NCBI RefSeq assembly: GCF_003290125.1
Contig: NZ_QMKH01000004.1
Coordinates: forward strand, 267,867 to 331,866
Length of the DNA: 64,000 bases
Origin: Microvirga flavescens
GTDB taxonomy: Bacteria > Pseudomonadota > Alphaproteobacteria > Rhizobiales > Beijerinckiaceae
Direction: 5' to 3'
Made by a program: the position numbers and the translations under genes
The notes under the pieces: generated by a model
What the model was told of the DNA's origin: nothing
Database searches by the model: none
Seen by the model: the letters and a program-made list of their open reading frames with translations, nothing else
In this document: positions 47,251-56,313 of the stretch, piece by piece
Layout: each line of letters starts with the position of its first letter
Numbering within the stretch: the first letter of the stretch is position 1

Positions 47251-48303
47251 ATGGAACTCGGCATCTATACCTTCGCTGAAACGACGCCCGATCCTCAAAC
47301 CGGGCTGACCATTTCTTCGGGTGAGCGGCTTCGCAACCTGATCGAAGAAATCGAGCTTGCGGATCAGGTTGGTCTTGATGTCTTCGGCGTCGGCGAGCAT
47401 CACCGGCCGGATTATGCTGCCTCTGCTCCCGCCGTCCTTTTGGCGGCGGCCGCCGTGCGCACGAAGAACATTCGCCTCACGAGTGCGGTCACGGTGCTGA
47501 GTTCGGACGATCCGGTGCGCGTGTTCCAGCAATTCTCGACCCTCGACCTGATCTCGCGCGGGCGTGCGGAAATCATGGTGGGGCGCGGCTCCTTCATCGA
47601 GTCCTTCCCGCTCTTCGGCTACAGCCTCGACGATTACGATGAACTTTTCGCCGAGAAACTCGAACTCCTGCTGAAAATCCGCGATGCGGAGCATGTGACA
47701 TGGCAAGGACGTCATCGCGCTCCGCTACAGGGACAAGGCGTCTATCCCCGCCCGGAGCAGAAGGATCTCCCGATCTGGATCGCGGTCGGCGGCACGCCGC
47801 AATCGGTTGCGCGGGCTGGTGCTTTGGGGCTTCCGCTGGCTATCGCCATCATCGGCGGCGAGCCCGCGCACTTTGCTCCTCTCGTCAATCTCTACCGGGA
47901 GGCCGCGCGCCGGAGTGGCCACGATCCGGCAAAATTGGCCGTGAGCATCAACTCCCACGGGTTCGTCGCGGAGAACTCTCAGGATGCCGTGGACATCGCG
48001 CTACCGCCCTATCTCCAAGTGATGAACAAGCTCGGACGGGAGCGCGGCTGGCCGCCGGCCACGCGTGAAAAGTTCGACAGGGAGCGCACTTTGCGCGGCG
48101 CTCTTCTTGTCGGCAGCCCGCAGGAGGTCATCGACAAGATCCTCTACCAGTATGAGCTGTTCGAGCACGATCGGTTCCTGATTCAGTTCAGCATCGGCAG
48201 CCTGCCGCACGCCAAGCTGATGAAGGCCATCGAGCTTTTCGGAACCAAGGTCGCCCCTGTTGTCCGCAAGGAGGTCGCCAGCCGCAAGGGTGCTGCCGCT
48301 TAA
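47251..48303 (+). CDS. Luciferase-like (LLM class) flavin oxidoreductase
   Basis: Flavin-dependent monooxygenase-type TIM barrel of 350 residues. It has [18 protein letters not shown] at the start, [50 protein letters not shown] core (split here by position), and [14 protein letters not shown]. The substrate is unknown. It starts ten bases after epmB. The stop codon overlaps the stop of the convergent arfB gene in the string TTAA. Confidence 0.88.
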   Translation: MELGIYTFAETTPDPQTGLTISSGERLRNLIEEIELADQVGLDVFGVGEHHRPDYAASAPAVLLAAAAVRTKNIRLTSAVTVLSSDDPVRVFQQFSTLDLISRGRAEIMVGRGSFIESFPLFGYSLDDYDELFAEKLELLLKIRDAEHVTWQGRHRAPLQGQGVYPRPEQKDLPIWIAVGGTPQSVARAGALGLPLAIAIIGGEPAHFAPLVNLYREAARRSGHDPAKLAVSINSHGFVAENSQDAVDIALPPYLQVMNKLGRERGWPPATREKFDRERTLRGALLVGSPQEVIDKILYQYELFEHDRFLIQFSIGSLPHAKLMKAIELFGTKVAPVVRKEVASRKGAAA

Positions 48304-48722
48304 TCGGCCATCGGTTTTGCGCGGCGCGTCGCCTTGACGACGGAGCGCTTGCCCTTGGATTCGAGGCGGCGCTCCTTCGAGGCTTTCGTCGGCTTGGTCG
48401 GGCGGCGCTTCTTTTGGGTGATGCAGGCACTGCGGATCAGATCGAGCAGACGTTCGAGCGCCTCTTCCCGGTTGCGTTGCTGGCTGCGGTGGCTCTGCGC
48501 CACGATGACGATGACGCCCTCCTGCGTCAGCTTGCTTCCCGCAAGCTTCATCAGACGAATGGCGACATCGTTCGGTAACGAGGGCGAGCCGCGGGCATCG
48601 AAGCGCAGTTGCACGGCGCTCGACACCTTGTTGACGTTCTGGCCGCCCGGCCCCGAGCTTCGGATGAAGCTCTCCTGGATTTCGCTCTCATCGAGCGAAA
48701 TGAAACTGTTCACTTCGATCAT
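48300..48722 (-). CDS. arfB: Alternative ribosome-rescue factor ArfB
   Basis: Peptidyl-tRNA hydrolase-type rescue factor that releases ribosomes stalled at mRNA ends. The GGQ loop is in [18 protein letters not shown]. The last 35 residues are very basic ([20 protein letters not shown]), the tail that inserts in the empty mRNA channel. The 140-residue length is as in E. coli YaeJ, which distinguishes it from full release factors. Convergent with the preceding gene by a 4-base overlap. Confidence 0.94.
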   Translation of the reverse strand: MIEVNSFISLDESEIQESFIRSSGPGGQNVNKVSSAVQLRFDARGSPSLPNDVAIRLMKLAGSKLTQEGVIVIVAQSHRSQQRNREEALERLLDLIRSACITQKKRRPTKPTKASKERRLESKGKRSVVKATRRAKPMAD

Positions 48723-48759
48723 GGCTTTTCGCTCGATGGTCTCTCGTTCTGCGCGTGCT

Positions 48760-48809
48760 TAGAGCATGATCAGAACAAGTGGGCACCAGTTGTTCGCCCG
48801 GATCATGCG
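48760..48809. repeat. Dispersed palindromic element, copy 4
   Basis: TAGAGCATGATCAGAACAAG, a GGCACC-type centre, then GTTGTTCGCCCGGATCATGCG. It has the same orientation as copy 2 and is followed by a copy of the second palindrome family. Confidence 0.88.
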
Positions 48810-48823
48810 GCAAACAAAGGAGT

Positions 48824-48858
48824 CTAGAGTCTGATCGGGAGACGCGATCAGACTCTAG
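48824..48858. repeat. 35-base palindrome (element A, copy 2)
   Basis: CTAGAGTCTGATCG (48824-48837) and CGATCAGACTCTAG (48845-48858) are perfect 14-base arms with a 7-base loop. TGTTTCTTTTTC follows, so it may also act as a terminator on the plus strand. Confidence 0.85.
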
Positions 48859-48948
48859 TGTTTCTTTTTCCCAAGCTCAACGCTTGCGGGGAAGAATAAC
48901 ACTCTCTAAGCCCGATCTCGGCGCTTTCCGCTCCAAGAGGTCCCGTTC

Positions 48949-49875
48949 ATGGCCGCCATCATCGCGAGCCTCGTTCCGGTTTTTCTGCTCATTGCAACAG
49001 GCTGGGCAAGCCGCGCGAGCGGCTTCGTGAACGATCAATGCTGGTCCGGCATCGAACGGATCACCTACGTGATGTTCTTCCCGGCCCTCATCGTCAAAAC
49101 GCTCTCGCAGGCTGACCTCTCCACCGTGCCGATGACAGGAGTCGGCGGAGCTTTGATGATCGCAATCCTCCTGATGAGCGCCCTGGTGCTTCTGTCGCGC
49201 CCGCTCCTTCAGCGAGCCTTCGCCATCGACGGACCGAGTTTCACCTCCGTCTTTCAGGGCGCGACCCGTTGGAACAGCTTCACGGGACTCGCCGTCGCTG
49301 AGAGCCTGTTCGGCCAGCGAGGTGTGACGCTCATGGCTGTCGCCATCGCGGCGATGGTGCCGCTTTTGAATGTGCTCGCGATCTTCGTGTTCGTCCGTTT
49401 CGCGGGCGGGCCGAAGCAGCGCTGGAGCCAGATCCTGCGAACATTCGCCACCAACCCTTTCATCTGGTCCTGCGGCATTGGCCTTGCCATGAACGCCTTC
49501 GGGATCGTTCTCCCACGCCCGTTGAGTGTTTTTCTCGACGCCCTGGCGAGCGCCGCCCTCGCGGCGGGCCTTCTGGTCGTCGGAGCTGGGCTCGACATTC
49601 GCCGCCTGGCGAAGCCGAGAGCGCCGCATGCAATAGCCAGCGCCTTGAAGCTCGTGGCGATGCCCTGCATCGCCGTGGCCCTCGCGAGATCGTTCGACGT
49701 CACCGGAGCCGATATCACGGTGACCGCGATCGCCGCGTCCGTTCCTTCTGCCAGCGCCGCTTACGTCCTGGCGCGGCAACTCGGCGGCAATGCTGCCCTC
49801 ATGGCGGAAATCCTGACCCTGCAGACGCTTTTCGCAATGGCGTCCATGCCCATCATGATGACGGTTCTGAGCTAA
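48949..49875 (+). CDS. AEC family transporter (auxin efflux carrier type)
   Basis: Membrane carrier of 308 residues with about eight to ten hydrophobic segments. It begins IIASLVPVFLLIATGWASR and includes YVMFFPALIVKTLSQ, the usual N-terminal pattern. It also has the family-like TRWNSFTGLAVAESLFG and the C-terminal AASVPSASAAYVLARQLGG. Bacterial relatives move malate, malonate or similar acids; the substrate is not readable here. Confidence 0.88.
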   Translation: MAAIIASLVPVFLLIATGWASRASGFVNDQCWSGIERITYVMFFPALIVKTLSQADLSTVPMTGVGGALMIAILLMSALVLLSRPLLQRAFAIDGPSFTSVFQGATRWNSFTGLAVAESLFGQRGVTLMAVAIAAMVPLLNVLAIFVFVRFAGGPKQRWSQILRTFATNPFIWSCGIGLAMNAFGIVLPRPLSVFLDALASAALAAGLLVVGAGLDIRRLAKPRAPHAIASALKLVAMPCIAVALARSFDVTGADITVTAIAASVPSASAAYVLARQLGGNAALMAEILTLQTLFAMASMPIMMTVLS

Positions 49876-49971
49876 GCGTTGGATACAATCCAGCGTTACG
49901 TATTTTGTCTTGTCTTACTTTTGGTTGCGCTGCTATCTAGGACCAATCATCTGGATAGTGACCGACATCTC

Positions 49972-50214
49972 ATGGCTAAAGCCCTCGCCCGTTCCAAAGC
50001 TGAAACTCTTGCAACCTCCACGACCAATGAGGGTGGGCAACCGCTCCGGAGCGGCGCGGCCTCCTCTGAGGAAACCGCCCTCTACATCGCGCAGTTCACG
50101 GCCGAACTGTCTTATCTCGCCCGCCGCGCGAATCTCGACCTGCTCGCCTATCTCCTCGACATGGCCCGCCTCGAGGCATCTCGCTCGGCTCCGCAGGGGA
50201 CCAAGACCCTTTAA
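49972..50214 (+). CDS. Conserved small helical protein, 80 residues
   Basis: Short protein with a low-complexity N-terminus and a C-terminal helical stretch ALYIAQFTAELSYLARRANL followed by DLLAYLLDMARLEA. I recognise this pattern from small hypothetical proteins common in Hyphomicrobiales, but no function is known to me. The ATG at 49972 is chosen; the longer frame begins with a TTG and a stretch unlike the rest. Confidence 0.7.
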   Translation: MAKALARSKAETLATSTTNEGGQPLRSGAASSEETALYIAQFTAELSYLARRANLDLLAYLLDMARLEASRSAPQGTKTL

Positions 50215-50216
50215 GC

Positions 50217-51416
50217 TTAGCCCACAAGCGACACTGCGTTGCCGCCGTGCCGTTCCAGGCGTCCGGCGAGTTCCAGTTCGAGCAGAGTCGTCTGCACCAC
50301 GCGGATCGGGAGCCCTGAAAGCCTGACCAGATCGTCGATGGCGACGGGGGACGGGCCGAGCAACTCGATCACCGAGCCCGCATCGGAAAGCTTTTGCGGA
50401 GCAATGCTCTCCGGTTCGGAGGCCTCCGGCAGAACTGAGCCGAGCGGCGCGCGTTCGACACCCGGCAGGTCAAACTCGTCCCACAACTCCTCGATCCAGG
50501 GAGACGCTCCACCCTCCTGCGCACCGGCGTAAGCGGCTCCGGTTGCAATCAGGGGCTCGAGCGCGCTCGTGATATGAGAGACCTCGGCGCAGAGCGTCGC
50601 GCCGTCTCGGATGAGATCGTTGGTGCCTTCAGCACGCGGATCGAGCGGGGAGCCGGGAACGGCGAAGACCTCGCGGCCCTGCTCCAGCGCGAAGCGCGCC
50701 GTAATGAGGGAGCCCGAGCGCCGCGCCGCCTCCACAACCAGCACGCCATAGGACAACCCGGAGACGATCCTGTTCCGGCGCGGAAAGTCTCTCCCGCGCG
50801 GCTCCCAGCCGAGAGGCATTTCGGAGATGACAGCCCCGCCCTGATCGACGATGGCGCGCGTCAGCGGCTCGTTCTCGGACGGGTAGATCCGCGCCTGCCC
50901 GCCGGCGAGCACGGCGACGGTGCCGGAGGCAAGGCTCGCCTTGTGGGCGCGGGTATCGATGCCGCGCGCCAACCCGGAGATCACTACATAGCCCTGCTCA
51001 CCCAACTGACGCGCCATCCGCTCCGTGAAGGTGAGGCCCGAGGCCGAGGCGTTGCGCGAACCTACGATGGCAACGCCCGGTTTTGCAAGAACGTCCGCCG
51101 ATCCGCGCAGGGCGATCATCGGCGGCGCAGTGTCGATGGCCTGCAAGGTCTTCGGATAATCCGGCTCGCCCATCGCGATGAACCGCACGCCCATGCGCGC
51201 GGCTTCCGCCATCTCCTTCTCGGCCTCGGCGCGAGACGCCACCTTGAGCAGAAGGCGTCCGCCCCGGCGGGCGAGATCGGGCAGCGCCTCCAGAGCAGCA
51301 CCCGCTCCCCCGAACTGGTTGATGAGAGCGCGGAAGGTGCGTGGCCCGACGTTTTCGGAGCGGATCAGGCGCAGCCAGTCGAGTCGTTGTTCGTCGGTCA
51401 GACGCACGCCGGTCAT
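50217..51416 (-). CDS. dprA: DNA processing protein DprA
   Basis: Binds incoming single-stranded DNA in natural transformation and loads RecA. The product has 399 residues: a SAM-like N-terminal domain ([17 protein letters not shown]), a Rossmann-like core with [30 protein letters not shown] and [13 protein letters not shown], and a C-terminal winged helix ([16 protein letters not shown]). The ATG at 51416 overlaps the plsY stop as ATGA; the longer frame extends into plsY and is rejected. Confidence 0.94.
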   Translation of the reverse strand: MTGVRLTDEQRLDWLRLIRSENVGPRTFRALINQFGGAGAALEALPDLARRGGRLLLKVASRAEAEKEMAEAARMGVRFIAMGEPDYPKTLQAIDTAPPMIALRGSADVLAKPGVAIVGSRNASASGLTFTERMARQLGEQGYVVISGLARGIDTRAHKASLASGTVAVLAGGQARIYPSENEPLTRAIVDQGGAVISEMPLGWEPRGRDFPRRNRIVSGLSYGVLVVEAARRSGSLITARFALEQGREVFAVPGSPLDPRAEGTNDLIRDGATLCAEVSHITSALEPLIATGAAYAGAQEGGASPWIEELWDEFDLPGVERAPLGSVLPEASEPESIAPQKLSDAGSVIELLGPSPVAIDDLVRLSGLPIRVVQTTLLELELAGRLERHGGNAVSLVG

Positions 51417-52012
51417 CCCTTCTGTCCGATTTTCCCTTCGGTCCCGGCCAGAAGGCGCTTGATATTCTCCCGATGCTTCCACCACAGAAGCGCGACGAGA
51501 AGGACGCAAATGCCTGCCGTCCGCCCGTCGCCCAGCACCCAGAGCATGACCGGCGAAATCGCGGTTGCGACGAGGGCCGAGAGGGACGAATAGCGCGTCG
51601 CAAAAGCGAACCCTAGCCAGACAACCGCGAAGACGAGGGCCGCGATCAAGTTGAGGCCGATCAGGCAGCCGATGAACGTGGCAACGCCTTTGCCACCCTT
51701 AAAGCCGAGCCAGACAGGAAAGAGATGGCCAAGAATCGCGCCGACGGCGGCGAGAGCGCCGAGATCGGGGCTCCAGTAGCGGGCGATGAGCACCGCGACC
51801 GTGCCCTTGAGGGCATCCCCCAGGACCGTCGCGGCGGCGAGCCCCTTGCGGCCCGTGCGAAGCACGTTCGTCGCGCCGATATTGCCGGAGCCGACCTTGC
51901 GGATATCCCCTAAGCCCGCCATGCGCGTGAAGATGAGACCGAACGGGATCGAGCCCAGGAGATAGCCAAGCGCCAGGGCGCTGAAGATCAGCGAGAGGTT
52001 CGCGTCAGACAT
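51413..52012 (-). CDS. plsY: Acyl-phosphate glycerol-3-phosphate acyltransferase
   Basis: Integral membrane enzyme that makes lysophosphatidate from acyl-phosphate and glycerol 3-phosphate. The 199-residue product has the three PlsY motifs: [30 protein letters not shown] and [13 protein letters not shown]. About five membrane segments are visible. It is ten bases downstream of pyrC' and overlaps dprA by ATGA. Confidence 0.95.
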   Translation of the reverse strand: MSDANLSLIFSALALGYLLGSIPFGLIFTRMAGLGDIRKVGSGNIGATNVLRTGRKGLAAATVLGDALKGTVAVLIARYWSPDLGALAAVGAILGHLFPVWLGFKGGKGVATFIGCLIGLNLIAALVFAVVWLGFAFATRYSSLSALVATAISPVMLWVLGDGRTAGICVLLVALLWWKHRENIKRLLAGTEGKIGQKG

Positions 52013-52022
52013 TCGGATTCCT

Positions 52023-53318
52023 TCAGGAAAGAGAGCGGTCGAAGACCATCCTGCCCGCTACGATCGTCTTCGTCACCTGCCCTTCCAGACGGGCATCCTC
52101 GAAAGGCGTGTTCTTGGACTGCGAGCGCAGGCTGCGCTTGTCGAGCACATAAGGCGCTTCCGGATCGAACACGATGAGGTCGGCCGGAGCGCCGCGCGTG
52201 AGCCGCCCCGCCGGAAGGCCAAGGATTTCAGCGGGTCTCGTGGAGAGAGCACGCAAGAGCTTCGGCAGCGAGATGCTGCCCGCATGCACCAGCCGCAGGC
52301 CGGCGGAAAGCAGGGTTTCAAGGCCGACGGCCCCATCCGCCGCCTCTGCGAAGGGCAGACGCTTGGTCTCCACATCCTGTGGATTGTGGTCGGAGACGAT
52401 CACGTCCACGATGCCGTCGGCGATGGCCTCGATCATCGCGAGCCTGTCATCCTCATGGCGAAGCGGCGGCGACAGCTTGAAGAACGTGCGGTACTCGCCG
52501 ATGTCGTTCTCATTGAGCGCGAGATTGTTGATCGAGACACCGCAGGTGATCGGCAGCCCCCTCTCCTTCGCGGCCTTCACGATCTCAACCGAATCCGCAC
52601 AGGAAATCATTGCCGCATGGTAGCGTCCGCCCGTGAGACGCACGAGACGGATGTCGCGCTCCAGCATCACGGTTTCCGCCTCGCGCGGAATGCCTGGAAG
52701 GCCGAGGCGCGCAGCGAACTCGCCCTCGTTCATCACACCCTGTGCGACGAGATCGGGATCTTCCACATGATGGACGATGAGCGCATCGAAATCGCGAGCA
52801 TAGGTGAGCGCACGGCGCATCACCTGCGCATTGGTCACGGAGCGCGCGCCATCGGTAAAGGCGACCGCACCCGCCTCGCGCAGGAGGCCGATCTCGGCCA
52901 TCTCCTCGCCCTTGAGGCCCTTCGTCAGCGCGGCGGCGGGGCGCACATTGACGATGGAGGTGTCGCGCGCGCGGCGCATCACGAAATCGATGATCGCGGG
53001 ATCGTCGAGAACGGGGTTGGTGTCGGGCATCGACACGATGGTCGTAACGCCCCCAGCCGCAGCGGCCTCGCCCGCGCTCTTCAACGTCTCCCGGTGCGCG
53101 GCCCCCGGCTCGCCGATGAAGGCGCGCATGTCGATGAGGCCGGGCGCGAGCACCTGCCCGGCGCAGTCGATCACCTCCGCATCGGTCGCAGCGATGACAT
53201 GATGGCCGACATCCGCGATCAGGCCATCGCTAACGAGAACGCCGCCATGCTCCTCGCGCCCGCTTGCGGGATCGACGAGACGGGCGTTTTTGAGGAGAAG
53301 CGGGCGAGTGGAGGTCAT
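52023..53318 (-). CDS. Dihydroorotase-like protein lacking the HxH metal site (pyrC')
   Basis: A 431-residue amidohydrolase-fold protein of the PyrC class I type. The canonical GLIDMHVHLREPG reads [13 protein letters not shown] here, so both histidines (positions 65 and 67) and the substrate arginine are replaced. Other ligand regions ([34 protein letters not shown]) are largely kept. It is therefore probably a non-catalytic partner of the aspartate carbamoyltransferase encoded just upstream, as known for PyrC'/PyrX proteins. The ATG at 53318 follows AGGGAAAGA; a GTG at 53333 overlaps the pyrB stop. Confidence 0.9.
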   Translation of the reverse strand: MTSTRPLLLKNARLVDPASGREEHGGVLVSDGLIADVGHHVIAATDAEVIDCAGQVLAPGLIDMRAFIGEPGAAHRETLKSAGEAAAAGGVTTIVSMPDTNPVLDDPAIIDFVMRRARDTSIVNVRPAAALTKGLKGEEMAEIGLLREAGAVAFTDGARSVTNAQVMRRALTYARDFDALIVHHVEDPDLVAQGVMNEGEFAARLGLPGIPREAETVMLERDIRLVRLTGGRYHAAMISCADSVEIVKAAKERGLPITCGVSINNLALNENDIGEYRTFFKLSPPLRHEDDRLAMIEAIADGIVDVIVSDHNPQDVETKRLPFAEAADGAVGLETLLSAGLRLVHAGSISLPKLLRALSTRPAEILGLPAGRLTRGAPADLIVFDPEAPYVLDKRSLRSQSKNTPFEDARLEGQVTKTIVAGRMVFDRSLS

Positions 53319-53329
53319 GCGTCTTTCCC

Positions 53330-54277
53330 TCACCGATTAGGCAGATGGCTCGCGAGAGCCTCCAGCACCGCCATGCGGACGGCCACACCCATCTCGACCT
53401 GCTCGCGGATCAACGACTGCGCACCGTCGGCGACGTCCGACGCGATCTCGACGCCGCGGTTCATCGGACCGGGATGCATGACGAGCGCGTCGGGCTTGGC
53501 GTAATCGAGTTTTTCCTGATCGAGACCGTAGAAGCGGAAATACTCTTTCACGGATGGCACGAAGGAGCCGTTCATGCGCTCGCGCTGCAGGCGCAGCATC
53601 ATCACGATGTCCGCATCGCGCAGGCCGCGCTTCATGTCGGTGTGCATCTCGAAGCCGAGGCGCTCGATGCCCGGCGGCAACAGGGTCGAGGGGGCGACGA
53701 GGCGCACATGCGCGCCCATCGCCGCAAGCAGGATCATGTTGGAGCGCGCCACGCGCGAATGCAGGATGTCACCGCAGATCGCCACGGTGAGCCCTTCGAT
53801 CCGCCCCTTGTTGCGGCGGATGGTGAGCGCGTCGAGCAGCGCCTGCGTCGGATGCTCGTGCGCGCCATCGCCCGCATTCACCACCGAGCAATCGACCTTC
53901 TGCGCGAGGAGATTGACCGCCCCCGCCGCATGATGGCGCACGATGATGAGGTCGGGCCGCATGGCGTTGAGCGTCGCGGCAGTATCGATCAGCGTCTCGC
54001 CCTTCTTCACGGAGGACGACGCGACGGACATGTTCATGACGTCCGCACCGAGCCTCTTGCCCGCAATCTCGAAGGAGGATTGCGTGCGGGTCGAGGGCTC
54101 GAAGAAAAGATTGATCTGGGTACGTCCGCGTAAGGTCGTCTTTTTCTTTTCGACCTGGCGACTGACTTCGACCTGTTCGTCAGCCAGATCGAGCAACGCC
54201 TTGATATCCAAAGGCGAAAGCCCCTCGATTCCGAGCAGATGGCGATGCGGAAAAATCGGCGGGTGCGCTGTGTTCAT
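53330..54277 (-). CDS. pyrB: Aspartate carbamoyltransferase catalytic subunit
   Basis: Condenses carbamoyl phosphate with aspartate in pyrimidine synthesis. The 315-residue product has the carbamoyl-phosphate loop [32 protein letters not shown], and the aspartate loop MLRLQRERM. The start at 54277 ([19 protein letters not shown]) matches the family; the upstream 25 codons do not. No regulatory pyrI gene is present. It is followed directly by the degenerate pyrC'. Confidence 0.96.
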   Translation of the reverse strand: MNTAHPPIFPHRHLLGIEGLSPLDIKALLDLADEQVEVSRQVEKKKTTLRGRTQINLFFEPSTRTQSSFEIAGKRLGADVMNMSVASSSVKKGETLIDTAATLNAMRPDLIIVRHHAAGAVNLLAQKVDCSVVNAGDGAHEHPTQALLDALTIRRNKGRIEGLTVAICGDILHSRVARSNMILLAAMGAHVRLVAPSTLLPPGIERLGFEMHTDMKRGLRDADIVMMLRLQRERMNGSFVPSVKEYFRFYGLDQEKLDYAKPDALVMHPGPMNRGVEIASDVADGAQSLIREQVEMGVAVRMAVLEALASHLPNR

Positions 54278-54367
54278 CTTAAAGCATTGGCTATAGGGGG
54301 AGTCGATGGCAGCGGCAAGCGAAGTCTGATCCCCGCGTGACGTTTGAGACAAAGCCCCCAGCCAGGA

Positions 54368-55462
54368 TCATACCGCGCGCAACACCCGTTGGGATGAGCG
54401 GCTCACGATCCATATCCTTGCAGGCCCTTCTATGAACCGAAACGACACCCAGGCGACCACGACGACAATAGCCAGATACAGATAAAACAATATGCGGGCA
54501 TCCAACGCGGTCGCGCCGCACAAAACCAGGATCGCTGCAACCGGAAAGTGCCACATGTAGATGGAGTAGGAGAGATCTCCGATCAAAGCGCCGACGGAAC
54601 TTCTCCCCAATCGCTCCATCAACTTCGAATTGACGCACCCAAAAACAAGTAACGGTGCGCAGACCAAGGTGATCGCTGCTTCGACAAGCACAAGATGAGG
54701 TCCCGACCTGGGATAAAGCATCAATCCAGTCGCTAATATGCCGCCGGTCACAAGCGCAGCTGCGCCGACACCCGCACTGATGTTTCGAGTGGCTCGGCAC
54801 ACGAAATAGGTCACAACGCCCGCAAAAAACCCCGCCGCTGTCCGGATGAGCAGCGGCTCCACGGGACCAATTCTCCTAAAGCTCAGCCACTCGCCATGCG
54901 CGATCAGAACAGCTGATGAGCACACGACAATCGCACCGGCGATCCATAGCACCCGGCGGGTGGTGAGTAGGACGAGCGCGAACAGAATGTTGATCCAGAA
55001 TTCCCCCGATATCGTCCACGATGGGGCGTTGAACGAAAAACCCTTCTGGAGGCCCACGAATTGCAACAAGAACAAGTTGAGCAAAAAATGGAAAAAATCA
55101 TTCGCAGAATAAACAAACCCATATCCGTCACCGCGAATGGCAAAAATACCAAAAATCAAGGCGACCACAACAAGCGTAACGAGGTGTAGAGGATACAATC
55201 GACCCAATCGTTTTATTACGAAAAGCTTGAGATCGGCCAGATTTTGCAACTTTCCGTGATATACATACATAAGTATGAACCCGGATATCACGAAGAATAT
55301 ATCAACAGCCACCTGACCGTTCTGATAAAACGGGGCGAACAATACGCCGTAAGGATTCGCGTTGAAGTAGCTTTGAAAGTGCCAAACAAGCACGACGAGC
55401 GCCGCGATGCCCCTGAGGAGATCAACAGACCGGACCCTACCGTCCGCCGCGACGTGCGTCAT
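54368..55462 (-). CDS. Acyltransferase 3 family membrane protein
   Basis: A 364-residue polytopic protein with about ten membrane segments. The family histidine is in RGIAALVVLVWHFQSY, followed by VAVDIFFVISGFILMY and, further on, LIGDLSYSIYMWHFPVAAIL. Members O-acylate surface sugars, exopolysaccharides or antibiotics. The gene is more AT-rich than its neighbours and has no glycan genes around it, which suggests acquisition. ATG codons at 55462 and 55471 are both possible. Confidence 0.88.
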   Translation of the reverse strand: MTHVAADGRVRSVDLLRGIAALVVLVWHFQSYFNANPYGVLFAPFYQNGQVAVDIFFVISGFILMYVYHGKLQNLADLKLFVIKRLGRLYPLHLVTLVVVALIFGIFAIRGDGYGFVYSANDFFHFLLNLFLLQFVGLQKGFSFNAPSWTISGEFWINILFALVLLTTRRVLWIAGAIVVCSSAVLIAHGEWLSFRRIGPVEPLLIRTAAGFFAGVVTYFVCRATRNISAGVGAAALVTGGILATGLMLYPRSGPHLVLVEAAITLVCAPLLVFGCVNSKLMERLGRSSVGALIGDLSYSIYMWHFPVAAILVLCGATALDARILFYLYLAIVVVVAWVSFRFIEGPARIWIVSRSSQRVLRAV

Positions 55463-55567
55463 TCTCAGCATCCACAATCTTAGCCGCCCCACGACAAGGG
55501 ACCACGTTTGCTAGTACATTATGCGCCACGACGCTACCAACGGCCTGGCTCAGGCAATCAGCTGAAA

Positions 55568-56257
55568 ATGTTCGCCATAACTCGCACGCCCCTTCTCGCC
55601 GTCAGCCTCCTAGCCTTCGCGAGCCTTCACGCGGAAGCCAGGGACAAGCCCCATTACAGCGTGACGATCGACGCAACGGCCATCGGCGCGCCGCCTGACG
55701 CGGCTGACGCCTCACGCGATCTGGAGACCGTGCTGTCCGTACAGACCGAGCGCACACCGAAGCAGGAAGATCAGGCGTTGAAGGATGCGCGCCAGAGCCT
55801 GACCGGGTTTCTTGAAGGAATGGATGCCCCAATTGACAAGGGCGAGTTGAAGAAGGCGCGCCGCCTGTTCAAAGCGGCAGCGGAGACGCTGGAGGAGGCG
55901 CTCGCTCCCGTCAAAAGTCGCTTCGACCGCCCTCGCCCCTTCAAGACGAGCGCGAATGTCAAAGTCTGCCCGGCCAGGCTGCCGTCGAGCAGTTCGTTCC
56001 CCTCGACCCATGCGGCGACCGGCACGCTCTTCGCGGCCCTGCTCGCGCATGTCGCGCCCGAGCGCAAAGCCGACCTTGAAAAGCGCGGCCTCGATTACGG
56101 CTGGAGCCGCGTGGTCTGTGGTTTTCACTACCCTTCCGACATCGAAGCGGGGCGCACCGGAGGACGGCTCGTCGCGGACGCCTTGTTGAGAGATCACGCT
56201 TTCGCAAAGCGTCTTGAAGAGGTGACGCCGCAATTACGTAAGGCGCTCGGGCTCTAG
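55568..56257 (+). CDS. Class A acid phosphatase (PAP2 superfamily), secreted
   Basis: A 229-residue periplasmic phosphatase with a signal peptide (FAITRTPLLAVSLLAFASL then AEA-R). The three PAP2 motifs are KSRFDRPRP, SSFPSTHAATG and SRVVCGFHYPSDIEAG. This spacing fits class A non-specific acid phosphatases. The ATG at 55568 begins the signal peptide; the longer frame adds a non-signal extension. Confidence 0.9.
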   Translation: MFAITRTPLLAVSLLAFASLHAEARDKPHYSVTIDATAIGAPPDAADASRDLETVLSVQTERTPKQEDQALKDARQSLTGFLEGMDAPIDKGELKKARRLFKAAAETLEEALAPVKSRFDRPRPFKTSANVKVCPARLPSSSSFPSTHAATGTLFAALLAHVAPERKADLEKRGLDYGWSRVVCGFHYPSDIEAGRTGGRLVADALLRDHAFAKRLEEVTPQLRKALGL

Positions 56258-56313
56258 CCCCAAAGTCCGCGCCGCGCCCTAGATTCTTCCGTCGACAAGG
56301 ACGGAGCGGCGTA

